This document shows, piece after piece, positions 27,629 through 37,427 of a stretch of DNA of 52,315 bases. The notes under the pieces were generated by a model. That model saw nothing but the letters and a program-made list of their open reading frames with translations. It did not search any database and was not told the origin of the DNA. The position numbers and the translations under genes were made by a program. This DNA comes from Candidatus Alistipes stercoravium (GTDB lineage: Bacteria; Bacteroidota; Bacteroidia; Bacteroidales; Rikenellaceae), in contig DWWQ01000030.1 in assembly GCA_019119615.1 (NCBI GenBank), positions 1 to 52,315 on the forward strand. The letters are read 5' to 3'. The first letter of the stretch is position 1; each line of letters opens with the position of its first letter.

Positions 27629-30208
27629 ATGAAGTGGATCGTATTTATCGCTGTGCTGCTGGGATTTGCCTCCGCAGCTTCGGCGCAGGAACTGGCCGGG
27701 CGGGTTGTGGATGCGGCCGACGGACGGCCCCTGGCCGGGGCCATCCTGCTGGCTGCCGACAGCACGGGACGGCAGGCGGGCTACACGACCTCGGCCACGG
27801 ACGGCACCTTCCGTCTCCGCCCGCGTCAGGGAATGCGGGCCGCATGGATCGACGTCTCGATGATGGGCTACCGCGCGCAGCGGTTCAATGCCGCCCGCCT
27901 GCCGCAGGAGCTCCGTCTTGAAGCCAGTGCCGTGGCCATCCGTGAGGTCGAGATCCGCGCCCCACGCCTCTCGCTGCGGGGCGACACGGTGAGCTACAAC
28001 GTCGCGAGCTTCACCGAGGCGCAGGATCGCACGATCGCCGACGTGTTGCGCAAGATGCCGGGCATCGAGGTCGAAAAGACGGGAGAGATCCGCTACAACG
28101 GCGAGGCGATCAACAAGTTCTACATCGAGGGGATGGACATGCTCGACGGCCGCTATTCTCTGGCGACGAACAACATCGCCCCGCAGGACGTGGCCAGTGT
28201 CGAGGTGATGGAGAACCACCAGCCGATCAAGGCGCTGCGCGACGTGCTTTACAGCGACCGCGCGGCCCTGAACCTCCGCTTGAAGAAACAGGCTCGTTCG
28301 CACTGGACCGGAACGCTTCGCGGCGCCGGAGGCTGGTCGCCCGACGAGGCGCTGGGCAGCGGTTCGGCCTTCGCCATGCGCATCGCCGCGCAAAGTCAGT
28401 CGATGCTCAACCTCAAGGGCGACAATACGGGCGAGGACCCGACGGCCGATCTGCACCAGCTCACGGTCGAAGAGATGCTCAACGGCGCCGACAACCGCTA
28501 CGAGGTCCCCGCGTGGTTCTCGACGGGGCTTTCCGAAGCCCCGCTCGACGACAGCCGCACGCGGCTGAACCGTTCGGTGATGACCAGTGCCGACCACCTG
28601 CGCAAACTCACGGACGACTATCAATTGAGCGGCCATGTCGCCTATGGCTATGATCGGCTGACCTCGGATTACGCCTCGCGGATCGTCCGCTACCTCTCCG
28701 ACGGGGAGCTTGCTGAAGAGCTCGCGGAGCAGGCCGGGCTGACCGACCGGCAGCTCGCGGCGCACCTGAAGCTGCTGGCCAATACCGAGCGTTTCTACCT
28801 CATGGACCGCCTTTCTGCCGACCTTGCGTGGAGCGATTTCGACGCCGCGACAACAGGCAGCTATCCCAACCGTCAGCAGACCGAGGCTTCGGCATACCGT
28901 ATGGAGAACGACCTCAATTACATCCGTCGCTCGGGGCGCCGCACGCTGACCGTAACGTCTAACCTCTTGTGGCTCACGCAGCCGCAGCAGCTGGATGTCG
29001 TGCGCGATGGCTCCGCCCAGCGGCAGACACTCGATGTGGATCTGCTGCGCATGAACCACAACGTCGCCTGGGGGCTGGAGGCCGGGCGCCGCTGGTTGTT
29101 CCAGTTCAAGGGCGGTATTGCAGCCCTCTACCGACGTTTCGACAGTTCGTTGAACGGTCTCGGGATTGAGACCTCCGCGCCGCTTGCCGCCGAAAACCGT
29201 TTTGGGTACGGAAGCCTCTACCTGCGTCCGACGGCCACCTACCGCACGCAGCGGCTGCGGCTCATGTTCGCCCTGCCGGTCGATTGGCGCTATTACCGCT
29301 ATACGGGCGGAAGCGACAGCCCGCTGCTCTGGTCGGCCAACCTTTCGGCACGCTGGACCCCGTCGGCCTGCTGGACCCTCTCGGCATCGGGTGCCGCGGG
29401 CGAGCAGGGGGCTGCCGACGCTACGATCTACCCTACGGTCCTGCTGCGCGACTACCGCACGCTGGCCTCCGGGGTCGCATTGCCCGTATCGACCCCCGTG
29501 CGGATGCTGGCGGCCGGGGCCAACTACAAGAACCCATTGAGCGGCATCTTCGCCCACCTTTTCCTCCAGCGCTCGTGGTACGACCTTCCGTGGCTCGCCA
29601 CGCAGGATTTCGAGGGCGACTACATCGTCTCGGGGCAACTCCGCGAGGCGAACCGCATGGCGTCGTGGAGCCTCGCGTCGGGCGTGAGCACCAACATCGA
29701 CGCCCTGCACGGTCAGGCGGGGGTCGATCTCGCGTGGAGCGACACCCGGATGGAGATCCGTCAGCAGGAGATTCGGATGCCCTACCGCTCGGGCGTGCTG
29801 ACCCTCTCGCCGCGCGTGAACCTCCGCGCAGCACGCTGGTTCAATGTCGAATACACGTTCAACTACCGCTACACGCAACTGCGGATCGAATCAGCCGCCC
29901 CGACAGACCGCCATGCGTTCGACCAGCGGCTGCAACTCAACTTTACGCCGACCCAAAATCTGGTCCTGCAACTGACCGGCGAGCACTACCGCACACAGCT
30001 CTCCGACACGCAGAGCAAGCACCTCGTGCTGGTCGATGCCTCGGTACGCTGGAAGGTCGGCGAGCGATGGGAGCTTTGGGCTTCGGCGGCCAATCTGCTC
30101 AACGAGACGGAGTACGCCTACACGCTCTTCGACGGGTTGAGCTCTTCGGCGTGCCGCTACGCCATCCGGCCGTGCAACCTGCTGCTGGGGGCAAGCTGGC
30201 GGTTCTGA
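27629..30208 (+). CDS. TonB-dependent-receptor-like protein partnered with a GLPGLI protein
   Basis: 859 residues. Signal peptide (MKWIVFIAVLLGFASAASAQ), CarboxypepD_reg-like domain (about 22-100; LAGRVVDAADGRPLAGA), plug domain (about 110-240, with VLRKMPGIEVEKTGEIRYNG), then a large beta-barrel. No TonB-box was identified with confidence. It ends close to the convergent barrel gene at 30255. Co-transcribed with the GLPGLI gene. It may import or sense a ligand for the neighbouring two-component system, but the ligand is not predictable. Confidence 0.88.
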   Translation: MKWIVFIAVLLGFASAASAQELAGRVVDAADGRPLAGAILLAADSTGRQAGYTTSATDGTFRLRPRQGMRAAWIDVSMMGYRAQRFNAARLPQELRLEASAVAIREVEIRAPRLSLRGDTVSYNVASFTEAQDRTIADVLRKMPGIEVEKTGEIRYNGEAINKFYIEGMDMLDGRYSLATNNIAPQDVASVEVMENHQPIKALRDVLYSDRAALNLRLKKQARSHWTGTLRGAGGWSPDEALGSGSAFAMRIAAQSQSMLNLKGDNTGEDPTADLHQLTVEEMLNGADNRYEVPAWFSTGLSEAPLDDSRTRLNRSVMTSADHLRKLTDDYQLSGHVAYGYDRLTSDYASRIVRYLSDGELAEELAEQAGLTDRQLAAHLKLLANTERFYLMDRLSADLAWSDFDAATTGSYPNRQQTEASAYRMENDLNYIRRSGRRTLTVTSNLLWLTQPQQLDVVRDGSAQRQTLDVDLLRMNHNVAWGLEAGRRWLFQFKGGIAALYRRFDSSLNGLGIETSAPLAAENRFGYGSLYLRPTATYRTQRLRLMFALPVDWRYYRYTGGSDSPLLWSANLSARWTPSACWTLSASGAAGEQGAADATIYPTVLLRDYRTLASGVALPVSTPVRMLAAGANYKNPLSGIFAHLFLQRSWYDLPWLATQDFEGDYIVSGQLREANRMASWSLASGVSTNIDALHGQAGVDLAWSDTRMEIRQQEIRMPYRSGVLTLSPRVNLRAARWFNVEYTFNYRYTQLRIESAAPTDRHAFDQRLQLNFTPTQNLVLQLTGEHYRTQLSDTQSKHLVLVDASVRWKVGERWELWASAANLLNETEYAYTLFDGLSSSACRYAIRPCNLLLGASWRF

Positions 30209-30254
30209 AGCAGAATACGGTGAAGGGCCTCGGGCCTGTCTCCTCGACAAACTT

Positions 30255-32576
30255 TTAGTGTCCGAATCGCGAGGTATCGACCTCCTTGTGCTTGCGCTCC
30301 TTGTAGCCGCCGAAGCGGTAGGAGAAGTGGACGGTCGCGGTGCGTGTGTAGCGCTGTGCGCCCATGTCGAGCCACTGCCCGCGGTAGCGGACCTTCGCAT
30401 TGGGCATCCCGCTGTCGAAGAGGTCGTTGCAGCGTACTGACAACGTCGCGCGGCCCCGATCGAAAGTCCACTTCACGGCGGCGTCGGCCGACCCGAGGGG
30501 TTCGATGTCGAAGGTGCCCTGAATGGCTCCCGACTGGAAGAAACCGTTTACTTCGAGGTCGAGGGTCGGCTTGCGGCTCAAATGAAAGGTGTTCACGAGC
30601 CGGGCGATGCCGACCCACTTCGAGCGGTCGAACGACATGTCGTGGAACGGGTCGCACTTCTGCCGCATCCGCATTCCCGTAAGCGTCAGCCGCGAGTCGA
30701 GCCATTTGCCTGCGCGGAACGGAAGGACGGCATTGGCGCCCCACTGCCGGTTGAAGTTCCAGTTGAGCGACTGGTAGATAAGCGCCAGCCGATCAGAGGA
30801 CTGCCAGGCGGCCTGTACGAAATAGTCGGGCCGTTCGTTCCAGAAGAGGACGAAGATGTACTTCTGGCGGTAGATGTAGACGGCCTGCGCCTCGTAGCTG
30901 CGCGAGGGACGCAGGCCCGGCGTTCCGTGGATCTCCGAATAGCCGTCGATGTAGGAGATGGCACCCTGCATCTCCCAGTACGAAGGGTATTCCTTGTCCG
31001 ACGAGAAGTTGAGCTGGAGGATGTGTCGCTCGGAAGGCATCCAGTTCATCGACGCCTGCGGATAGAGCGACCAGTTTTCGTAGTCGCCCATGCGGTAGTA
31101 CTCCCCGGCGAGCGAGGCCGAGAAGCCCACCTTCCCGAACTGGCGCCCGAAACCGGCATAGAGGTTGGCGGTGTATTCGTCGAGCCGCGCATCGGTGTCC
31201 GAGGTTGCGGGCGAGCCTTCAAGGACCGTATAGTGCTGCCAGTCGTGCGAGCGGGCGAAGGCAAAGGCCCCGCCGGCCGTCAGCTCCCAGCCCGAGTCGA
31301 AGGCATAACGTTCGTCGATGGTGGCATTCAGCCGGTCGATGCGCTGTCCCGAACCGATCCGGAAAGCCGTGGCCGATCCGTCGGCATAATCGTTTTCGAG
31401 TGTCGAGCGTCCGGGGTTGTCGTAATGGGTGTAGTCGAGGCCCAGGTCGAGGCCGAATGCCGAGGTGTAGCGCAGCGCCAGGTTGTGTAGCGTCCGGTCG
31501 CTCAACTTCTTCGAGAGCGAGCTGACGTAGCTCCCCGCCGAGCGGGACAGGCCGTCGGTATTGGGCGAAAACGAGGCGGTGTAGGCGGCGCTCACCCTGC
31601 CCCGCTGCTTCGGAGCGTATTCGACGGCGGCTCGGAGCTGATGGCTCCACCCCTCGTCGGTCATCCATTCGTCCTGCCGGATATCGTATTGCTCACCCTC
31701 GAAGGTATGCAGCGACCGCAGGTCGAAACTCGACAGTTCCTTGCTCCGGGCTGCCGAATAGGTAACGTCGGCAGACCATTTGGGCGACGTAAGGACGAAG
31801 TTGCCACCGGCATCGTAGGTGTCGTAGTAACGGTTCGTGTAGTTGGCATGGACCTCGCCCGAGAAGGCCGTCTCGTGTCCGCGGCGCAATACGATGTTGA
31901 TGGCTGCCCCGCGGACATGATACTGCGGCGGGGCGCTGAACATCACCTCGGCCCGCTCGACCCGATCGACAGGGGTCGAGCGCAGCAGCGCAGCCAGCTG
32001 TTCGGCGGTCATTGTCGAGGGGCGGCCGTTCAGGATCACCGTGACGGACGACGTTCCGGCCAGCGTCAGGGCTCCGTCCTGCTCCGCGACGCCCGGCAAG
32101 CGGGTCAAAGCCTCATAAGCATTGTTCACGGCCTGCCCCTCGGTCAGCCGTCCGAGGTCGTAGTTCAGCCTTCCCTGCTCGACCTTTACCACAGGACGTT
32201 CGCCCCGCACCACCACGGCATCGACCGTTGTGTTTGCTTCCGCAAGGCGAATATCTCCCAGATCCGTCTGGTCCGATTCGATGGTGCGGAGCTCATAGGC
32301 CAGATGCTGGATCTGCAGTCGGTAAGGACGCTCCGCCGAGCGGATCTCGAAACGTCCGTCCATCCCCGAGGCGACAGCATCCAGATAGACCGAATCGCAG
32401 TTGAACAGCACAACGGCAGCACCCGCAACGGGCGCGTCGGAAGCATCGACAAGTCTGCCCCGAATCGAAGTTTCGGAGGAAGCCGCTGCACGGGATGAAG
32501 TTTGGGCATTTGCGGCGGCAAAGGTCAGCAGAATTGCCACCGGAATCAGTAAAAAAAGCAGATGATTTGATCGCAT
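30255..32576 (-). CDS. Outer membrane beta-barrel family protein (TonB-receptor-like)
   Basis: 773 residues: signal peptide (hydrophobic LLFLLIPVAILLTFAAANAQ), CarboxypepD_reg-like domain (about 38-115), plug-like segment with ALTRLPGVAEQDG and the residues SVTVILNGRPS typical of this Bacteroidota family, then a barrel ending in RYTRTATVHFSYRFGG. It is a paralogue in architecture of the protein at 21770-24070. The membrane-tethered TPR/HTH regulator is encoded 186 bp upstream on the same strand and may control it. Function unknown; family members are often linked to metal or peptide stress. Confidence 0.86.
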   Translation of the reverse strand: MRSNHLLFLLIPVAILLTFAAANAQTSSRAAASSETSIRGRLVDASDAPVAGAAVVLFNCDSVYLDAVASGMDGRFEIRSAERPYRLQIQHLAYELRTIESDQTDLGDIRLAEANTTVDAVVVRGERPVVKVEQGRLNYDLGRLTEGQAVNNAYEALTRLPGVAEQDGALTLAGTSSVTVILNGRPSTMTAEQLAALLRSTPVDRVERAEVMFSAPPQYHVRGAAINIVLRRGHETAFSGEVHANYTNRYYDTYDAGGNFVLTSPKWSADVTYSAARSKELSSFDLRSLHTFEGEQYDIRQDEWMTDEGWSHQLRAAVEYAPKQRGRVSAAYTASFSPNTDGLSRSAGSYVSSLSKKLSDRTLHNLALRYTSAFGLDLGLDYTHYDNPGRSTLENDYADGSATAFRIGSGQRIDRLNATIDERYAFDSGWELTAGGAFAFARSHDWQHYTVLEGSPATSDTDARLDEYTANLYAGFGRQFGKVGFSASLAGEYYRMGDYENWSLYPQASMNWMPSERHILQLNFSSDKEYPSYWEMQGAISYIDGYSEIHGTPGLRPSRSYEAQAVYIYRQKYIFVLFWNERPDYFVQAAWQSSDRLALIYQSLNWNFNRQWGANAVLPFRAGKWLDSRLTLTGMRMRQKCDPFHDMSFDRSKWVGIARLVNTFHLSRKPTLDLEVNGFFQSGAIQGTFDIEPLGSADAAVKWTFDRGRATLSVRCNDLFDSGMPNAKVRYRGQWLDMGAQRYTRTATVHFSYRFGGYKERKHKEVDTSRFGH

Positions 32577-32610
32577 GGTTTTGCAGTTTTCGAAGTGTTG
32601 CTTCGTACTG

Positions 32611-32618
32611 CAAAATTA
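32611..32618 (-). promoter_or_regulatory. -7 element (TAATTTTG) of the beta-barrel gene at 30255-32576
   Basis: Exact TAnnTTTG on the minus strand, 34 bp before the ATG at 32576. A small hairpin (CGAAG/CTTCG, 32591-32605) lies in the leader. No clear -33. Confidence 0.5.
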
Positions 32619-32762
32619 CGCACGACAGGGCCTTGCCGATACGGATATGATCTTGCCCGGCAGATTGCAGGCAGTTGATTTTCAATAGATGTCCGCCTGG
32701 AAAATCTTGCCGGAATCCTCAAAAGCCTTGCTGCCGGGAGAGGCAGCCCCGTCCGCGGGTTG

Positions 32763-34487
32763 TCAGGAAAAAAGACCGAGCAGCCTCTCGCGGTCCGCGG
32801 CCTGGGACTCGGCGATGCGCCGTTTGAGTTTCGACTTGAGCGTATAGACGCCGTTCAGGGACATGTCCAGCATGACGCAGATCTCCTGCGGCGTGAAGCC
32901 GGCGATGACCAGCGCCGCAAAGTCGTAGTTGCGGGCCGTCCAGTCCGGGAATTGCTCCTTAAGGCGCGTAACGGCCCGGTCGCTGTAGAGGTCGGCCATG
33001 TCCACGACATCGGCCAGGATCGCGGGACTCAACGCCAGTTCGCGCATCTTGGCCGTCAGTCGCTCGCCCTCGCCGTAGGTATAATAAGTGGCGGCAATGT
33101 CGCGCACGGCAGCCATACGTCCTTCCAACAACCGTTTTACGGCTGCTTCACGGGCATCCGACGCATCGAGCCGCGACGTGAGGCTGTCGTGCGACTCGCG
33201 GTAGGAGTCCACGAGGGCCAGCGACTCGCTCAACTGTTCGCTGCGGCGGCGCAGCTTGCGGCGGTAGCTGACAACGGCCCATACGGCCGTCATGGCGACC
33301 AGCACGGCCGCCAGTCCCAGAATCCAGATCCGGTAATGCAGCGACGCCTCGCGCATGGCCACTTCATTGGCCGTGCGGTAGCGACGTTCGAGTTCGGCAA
33401 CCTGCGCACCGCGCTGTACCTCGAAGAGCGAATCCTTCACCGAGACATATTGCTGCATGTAGTCGTAGGCACGGGCATCGTCGCCCCGGTCGTGGTAGAT
33501 TCCCGCGGCCAGGTTGAACAGCCCGACACTTCCCTGATGGAACGTATCCCGGCAATTGAGCGACTGTTCGATGTAATAGCGCGCCGAATCGAGCTGCCCG
33601 TCCCGGTGGAAGATGATCGCCGAGGCAACGTCGTAGAACGACCGTCCTGTATCCTCCGAGGCGGCCTTTCCGTAGGAGAGCGGCGCTTTGCGGATCACGT
33701 CGAGATCGACGCTGTCGCGTGCCGCGAGCAGCTGCCCGGGTGTCCAGTCCCCGAAGTAGGTATGGAACAGCAGGTTCTGTATGCGTACCTGCTGGGCAAA
33801 ATAATGGAACGGGATCGTATCGGCCGCCTCGACCAACGGCGAGAGCGTCTCGATAGCCTGCCGGTAATCTCCGGCGGCGCAATAGGCCGAGGCGAGCATG
33901 AAGCGGCTGTAACCCTCCTGCTCCGTATTGCCGTTGGCGCGGGCCGCCTCGACGGCCTTCGCAAAGGGTTCCACGGCATCGTATCCCTGCTCGAAATAGA
34001 GCAATCCCAGCGTATGGTAGACAGCGACAAGCAGCGTCTCGGTCCTTCGCCGCAGCGAATCATCGAGGCCTCTCCCGGCAAGGGCCTTTTCAGCCAGGAT
34101 CGCCGACTGGGTATAACCCCGGATGCCCTCCTCCATATCGCCGATACGGACATGGGCCTTGGCATAGGTGTACCACGCTACGGCACGCTCACTGTCCGAA
34201 CCGTGGCGGTCGAAATACCGCATGCCCCGGTCGAGCGTTGCCTTGCCCGCAAGCGTATCTCCCGAAGAGACCTCGGCCAGCCCCAGCATCAGCGACCACC
34301 GGGCCCGGTCGTTGCGGCTCATCCGCTCCGTATCCATCGCTCGCAGCAGGCGCCGGGCACTGTCGGGATGCTCAACGGCCAGGAAGCCATCGACCGAGAT
34401 ATCCGCTTGCTCCCGATGACCGCATCCAACGGTCAGCAGGAAAACGATTACGGCGATCCACCCTACGATATCTCTTTTCACTTTCAT
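32763..34487 (-). CDS. Membrane-tethered TPR regulator with C-terminal LuxR-like helix-turn-helix
   Basis: About 574 residues from the ATG at 34487. Longer frames to 34751 would cross the hairpin and promoter at 34521-34569. Lipobox-like FLLTVGC (C22) follows a short hydrophobic stretch. Residues 35-370 are alpha-helical TPR-like repeats and would be extracytoplasmic. One membrane helix near 383-405 is followed by a coiled coil and a LuxR/sigma-70-region-4-like helix-turn-helix (about 505-555, with FTPQEICVMLDMSLNGVYTLKSK). This one-component layout (TPR sensor, helix, HTH) occurs in Bacteroidota. The barrel gene downstream is a possible target. Whether the N-terminus is processed as a lipoprotein is uncertain, since that would give two anchors. 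Confidence 0.83.
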   Translation of the reverse strand: MKVKRDIVGWIAVIVFLLTVGCGHREQADISVDGFLAVEHPDSARRLLRAMDTERMSRNDRARWSLMLGLAEVSSGDTLAGKATLDRGMRYFDRHGSDSERAVAWYTYAKAHVRIGDMEEGIRGYTQSAILAEKALAGRGLDDSLRRRTETLLVAVYHTLGLLYFEQGYDAVEPFAKAVEAARANGNTEQEGYSRFMLASAYCAAGDYRQAIETLSPLVEAADTIPFHYFAQQVRIQNLLFHTYFGDWTPGQLLAARDSVDLDVIRKAPLSYGKAASEDTGRSFYDVASAIIFHRDGQLDSARYYIEQSLNCRDTFHQGSVGLFNLAAGIYHDRGDDARAYDYMQQYVSVKDSLFEVQRGAQVAELERRYRTANEVAMREASLHYRIWILGLAAVLVAMTAVWAVVSYRRKLRRRSEQLSESLALVDSYRESHDSLTSRLDASDAREAAVKRLLEGRMAAVRDIAATYYTYGEGERLTAKMRELALSPAILADVVDMADLYSDRAVTRLKEQFPDWTARNYDFAALVIAGFTPQEICVMLDMSLNGVYTLKSKLKRRIAESQAADRERLLGLFS

Positions 34488-34520
34488 CTTTCGAAATGAC
34501 ATGCCGGACGGCAGGCGGGT

Positions 34521-34528
34521 CAAAAATA
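34521..34528 (-). promoter_or_regulatory. -7 element (TATTTTTG) of the TPR/HTH regulator gene
   Basis: Exact TAnnTTTG on the minus strand, 33 bp before the ATG at 34487, directly after the terminator hairpin of the upstream operon. Confidence 0.45.
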
Positions 34529-34569
34529 CGAAAAAACGGGGAATACCTGAATATTCCTCCGTTTTTTCG
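34529..34569 (-). terminator. Terminator of the uronate/aminosugar operon
   Basis: Long hairpin: CGAAAAAACGGGGAATA (34529-34545) pairs with TATTCCTCCGTTTTTTCG (34552-34569), with one bulged base and a 6-nt loop. It sits about 100 bp beyond the uxuA stop (34673) and is followed in that direction by a T-rich stretch. Confidence 0.7.
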
Positions 34570-34672
34570 ATACGTCTGGTCCGCATAATCTTCGGGTGCT
34601 CCTGCCGCAACAGGCTCCCGACAGGGATTAGTAAAGTACCGAATCCGCACCCCGATAAAATTCCGAGGCCCT

Positions 34673-35848
34673 TTATTCGGAATACAGTGAGCGGGCAATC
34701 CCCATTTCGAGGCCACGCAACTCGGCAAGGCCCCGCAGGCGGCCGATGCATGAATAGCCGGGGTTGCTCTTCTTTTTCAGGTCATCCACCATCCGGTGCC
34801 CGTGGTCGGGACGCACCGGGATCGAAACCTTCCGCCGCTGCTCGACTTCCAACAATGCCTTCATCATCTCGTACATGTCCACGTCGCCTTCAAGGTGATT
34901 TGCCTCGAAGAAATTGCCGTCGGCATCGCGCTGCGTGCTGCGCAGGTGGACGAAATGGACCCGGTCGCCAAATTCGCGCATCATGGCCGGAAGGTCGTTG
35001 TCGGCCCGTACGCCAAACGACCCCGTGCAGAGGCACAATCCGTTCGACATGCAGGGCACCGCGGCCACCAACCGCCGGAAATCCTCGGCCGTGGAGAGAA
35101 TGCGCGGAAGCCCCAGAATCGGGAACGGCGGGTCGTCGGGATGAATCGCCAGCACGACGCCCACCTCATCGGCCACCGGAGCGATCTCTTCGAGGAAAAG
35201 AATCAGATGCTGCCGCAGCTGCTCCGCATCGATATCGCGGTAGTGGTCCAGCGCCTCCTGGAACTGCCGCAACGTAAAACTCTCCTCCGAACCGGGCAAC
35301 CCCGCAATCATGTTGCGCGTAAGCTGGTTTCGCTCGGCCACGGACATACGTTCGAAACGGCGGCGGGCCCGTTCCTTTGCTTCGTCGTCGTACGCGGCTT
35401 CAGCACCGGGACGCTTGAGGATAAAGAGATCGAAGGCGACATAGGCATCGCGTTCGAAACGCAGTGCCCGCGAGCCGTCCGGCATGGCATAGGCCAGGTC
35501 GGTACGCGTCCAGTCGAGTACGGGCATGAAATTGTAGGTTACGCAACGGATACCGCAGGCCGCCAGGTTGCGCAGCGTCTGCTTGTAGTTCTCCGTATAG
35601 CGGCGATAATCGCCCGTGCGGGTTTTGATCTGCTCGTGAACCGGGACGCTCTCCACGACACTCCAGACGAGCCCCGCCTCGGCAATAAGCCGCTTGCGGC
35701 GGCCGATCTCCTCGACGCTCCACACCTCCCCGTTGGGAATGTGATGCAGGGCATGTACCACGTCGGTGGCACCGGCCTGACGGATGTCCCACAGGCTGAC
35801 CGGATCATCGGGTCCGTACCAGCGCCAGGACTGTTTGCACAAATACAT
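34673..35848 (-). CDS. uxuA: Mannonate dehydratase
   Basis: 391 residues, normal for UxuA (EC 4.2.1.8), which converts D-mannonate to 2-keto-3-deoxygluconate in the cytoplasm. Recognised from the N-terminus ([20 protein letters not shown]), HHIPNGEVW, the metal-site region IHPDDPP, LCTGSFG, and the C-terminal RPDHGHRM. Last gene of the minus-strand locus; the mannonate oxidoreductase gene is 36 bp upstream. With eda and kdgK it completes the glucuronate branch from fructuronate to pyruvate and glyceraldehyde-3-phosphate. Confidence 0.96.
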   Translation of the reverse strand: MYLCKQSWRWYGPDDPVSLWDIRQAGATDVVHALHHIPNGEVWSVEEIGRRKRLIAEAGLVWSVVESVPVHEQIKTRTGDYRRYTENYKQTLRNLAACGIRCVTYNFMPVLDWTRTDLAYAMPDGSRALRFERDAYVAFDLFILKRPGAEAAYDDEAKERARRRFERMSVAERNQLTRNMIAGLPGSEESFTLRQFQEALDHYRDIDAEQLRQHLILFLEEIAPVADEVGVVLAIHPDDPPFPILGLPRILSTAEDFRRLVAAVPCMSNGLCLCTGSFGVRADNDLPAMMREFGDRVHFVHLRSTQRDADGNFFEANHLEGDVDMYEMMKALLEVEQRRKVSIPVRPDHGHRMVDDLKKKSNPGYSCIGRLRGLAELRGLEMGIARSLYSE

Positions 35849-35884
35849 GGATTCTTCGTTTTTTACAGATTCGAGATATTCGGG

Positions 35885-36697
35885 TCAGATCGAGAAGGCG
35901 TCGAAGCCGCCGTCGATCACCGTCAGCGTTCCCGACACGAAACGCGAGGCATCGCTGGCGAGCCACTGCAGCGTACCGAGCAGCTCCTCGGGCTCTCCGA
36001 AGCGCCCGAAGGGCGTATGGGCCAGAATCGTCCGGGCCCGTGGCGTGAGGCTTCCGTCGGGATTCGTCAGCAGCGTGCGGTTCTGCTCCGTAAGGAAAAA
36101 TCCGGGAGCGATGGCATTCACGCGAAGTCCCGGTCCGAATTTCGTGGCCAGCTCCCCGCACATGAAGCGCGTGAAGTTCACCACGGCGGCCTTCGCGGCG
36201 CCATAGCCCGCCACGCGGGTCAGGGGACGCAAAGCCGATTCGGAAGCGATGTTGATGATTGACCCCTCGCCCTGCTCGGTCATCGCACGGGCGAAGACCA
36301 TCGTCGGGAGGATCGTTCCGAAGAGGTTCAGATCGACGACCTTACGGACCGCTTCGGGATCGAGGTCGAAGAAGGTTTTGTCGGGCGGAATCGTCGCCCC
36401 GGGCATATTGCCGCCGGCGGCGTTGATCAGTACGTCGATACGGCCGAAACGGGCCATGACCTTTTCATAGTTGTCATCGAGCGATGCCCGGTCCAGAACA
36501 TCCGTCGCATACGCCACGGCACAGCCCCCTTCGGCCGTCACCTCCGCAGCGAGGCGCTCGCCCGCTTCGAGGTTGCGGTCCAGGATGACGACCCGCGCGC
36601 CCTGCTCGGCGAAATGGCGGACCATGGCCGACCCCAGAATTCCCGCCGCGCCCGTGATGACGATGACGCGGCCTTCGACACGGAACAGATCTTTCAT
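35885..36697 (-). CDS. SDR-family D-mannonate oxidoreductase (fructuronate reductase)
   Basis: 270 residues from the ATG at 36697; residues of the longer frame (to 36883) overlap eda and have no family match. NAD site TGAAGILG, NAG-like motif NAAGGN, catalytic serine in NIASESA and YxxxK as YGAAK. The C-terminus TVIDGGFDAFSI resembles SDR mannonate oxidoreductases (YjmF type) that replace classical UxuB in many Bacteroidota and Firmicutes. Reduces fructuronate to mannonate, the UxuA substrate. A KduD-like role in unsaturated uronate metabolism is the main alternative. Confidence 0.82.
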   Translation of the reverse strand: MKDLFRVEGRVIVITGAAGILGSAMVRHFAEQGARVVILDRNLEAGERLAAEVTAEGGCAVAYATDVLDRASLDDNYEKVMARFGRIDVLINAAGGNMPGATIPPDKTFFDLDPEAVRKVVDLNLFGTILPTMVFARAMTEQGEGSIINIASESALRPLTRVAGYGAAKAAVVNFTRFMCGELATKFGPGLRVNAIAPGFFLTEQNRTLLTNPDGSLTPRARTILAHTPFGRFGEPEELLGTLQWLASDASRFVSGTLTVIDGGFDAFSI

Positions 36698-36738
36698 ATT
36701 ATACGTTTTTGAAGTTTTTTCCACATGCGGCACAGCGA

Positions 36739-37416
36739 TCATTTCCGCTGGCGGCATTCGCGGATCACACCGAGGGCAAAACGGCACTTGTCGGTGATCC
36801 ACGCCCACTCCCCCGCTGCGATGCGCGCCGCCGGGAAGAGCTGCGAGCCCATGCCCACGCAGGCAACGCCCGCCTCGAACCACGATAGGAGATTCTCCTC
36901 AGTGGGCTCCACGGCACCTGTCGCCATGATCCGCACGCGCGGAAGAGGTCCGCGGACATTCTTCACGAACGAGGGTCCTCCGACGCATCCCGCCGGGAAG
37001 ATCTTCACAAAATAACATCCCGCCTCCTGCGCCGCCACGATCTCCGTAACGGTCCCGCAGCCGGGGATATAAGGTACGGCGTGCCGGTTGCACAACCGGG
37101 CCACCTCCTCCACGAAGCAGGGGCCGACGACGAAATTCGCCCCGCAGTTCAGATAGAGCGCTGCCGTGGGGGCATCGACCACCGAGCCGACGCCGAGCAC
37201 CATGTCTGGGCACTCCGCCGCGGCATATCTTACGAGCACAGCAAAGACCTCGCAGGCGAAGTCGCCGCGGTTGGTAAACTCGAAGGCCCGGACTCCGCCC
37301 TCGTAGCAGGCCTTCAGCACCTGACAGGCTGTTGCGGCATCCCGATGGTAAAAGACGGGAACCATTCCCGTATCACGAAGGGTGCAGAGCACCTCCAGAG
37401 AATCGAATCGTGCCAT
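36739..37416 (-). CDS. eda: 2-keto-3-deoxy-6-phosphogluconate aldolase
   Basis: 225 residues from the ATG at 37416; the longer frame (37527) runs into kdgK. A class I KDPG/KHG aldolase: Schiff-base lysine in YFVKIFPA, catalytic glutamate in GGVRAFEFTNRG, phosphate-binding GAVEPTEEN region. It splits KDPG to pyruvate and glyceraldehyde-3-phosphate (EC 4.1.2.14). It follows kdgK by 11 bp, so the two are coupled in one operon. Confidence 0.94.
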   Translation of the reverse strand: MARFDSLEVLCTLRDTGMVPVFYHRDAATACQVLKACYEGGVRAFEFTNRGDFACEVFAVLVRYAAAECPDMVLGVGSVVDAPTAALYLNCGANFVVGPCFVEEVARLCNRHAVPYIPGCGTVTEIVAAQEAGCYFVKIFPAGCVGGPSFVKNVRGPLPRVRIMATGAVEPTEENLLSWFEAGVACVGMGSQLFPAARIAAGEWAWITDKCRFALGVIRECRQRK

Positions 37417-37427
37417 ATCGTTCGTTT

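Noticed and set aside
27566..29878. Minus-strand open frame of 770 codons
   Set aside because: Antisense to the TonB-like receptor gene; no domain, no promoter, biased composition.
32760..34499. Plus-strand open frame of 579 codons
   Set aside because: Exact antisense of the TPR/HTH regulator gene, with Arg/Gly-rich composition and no start signals.
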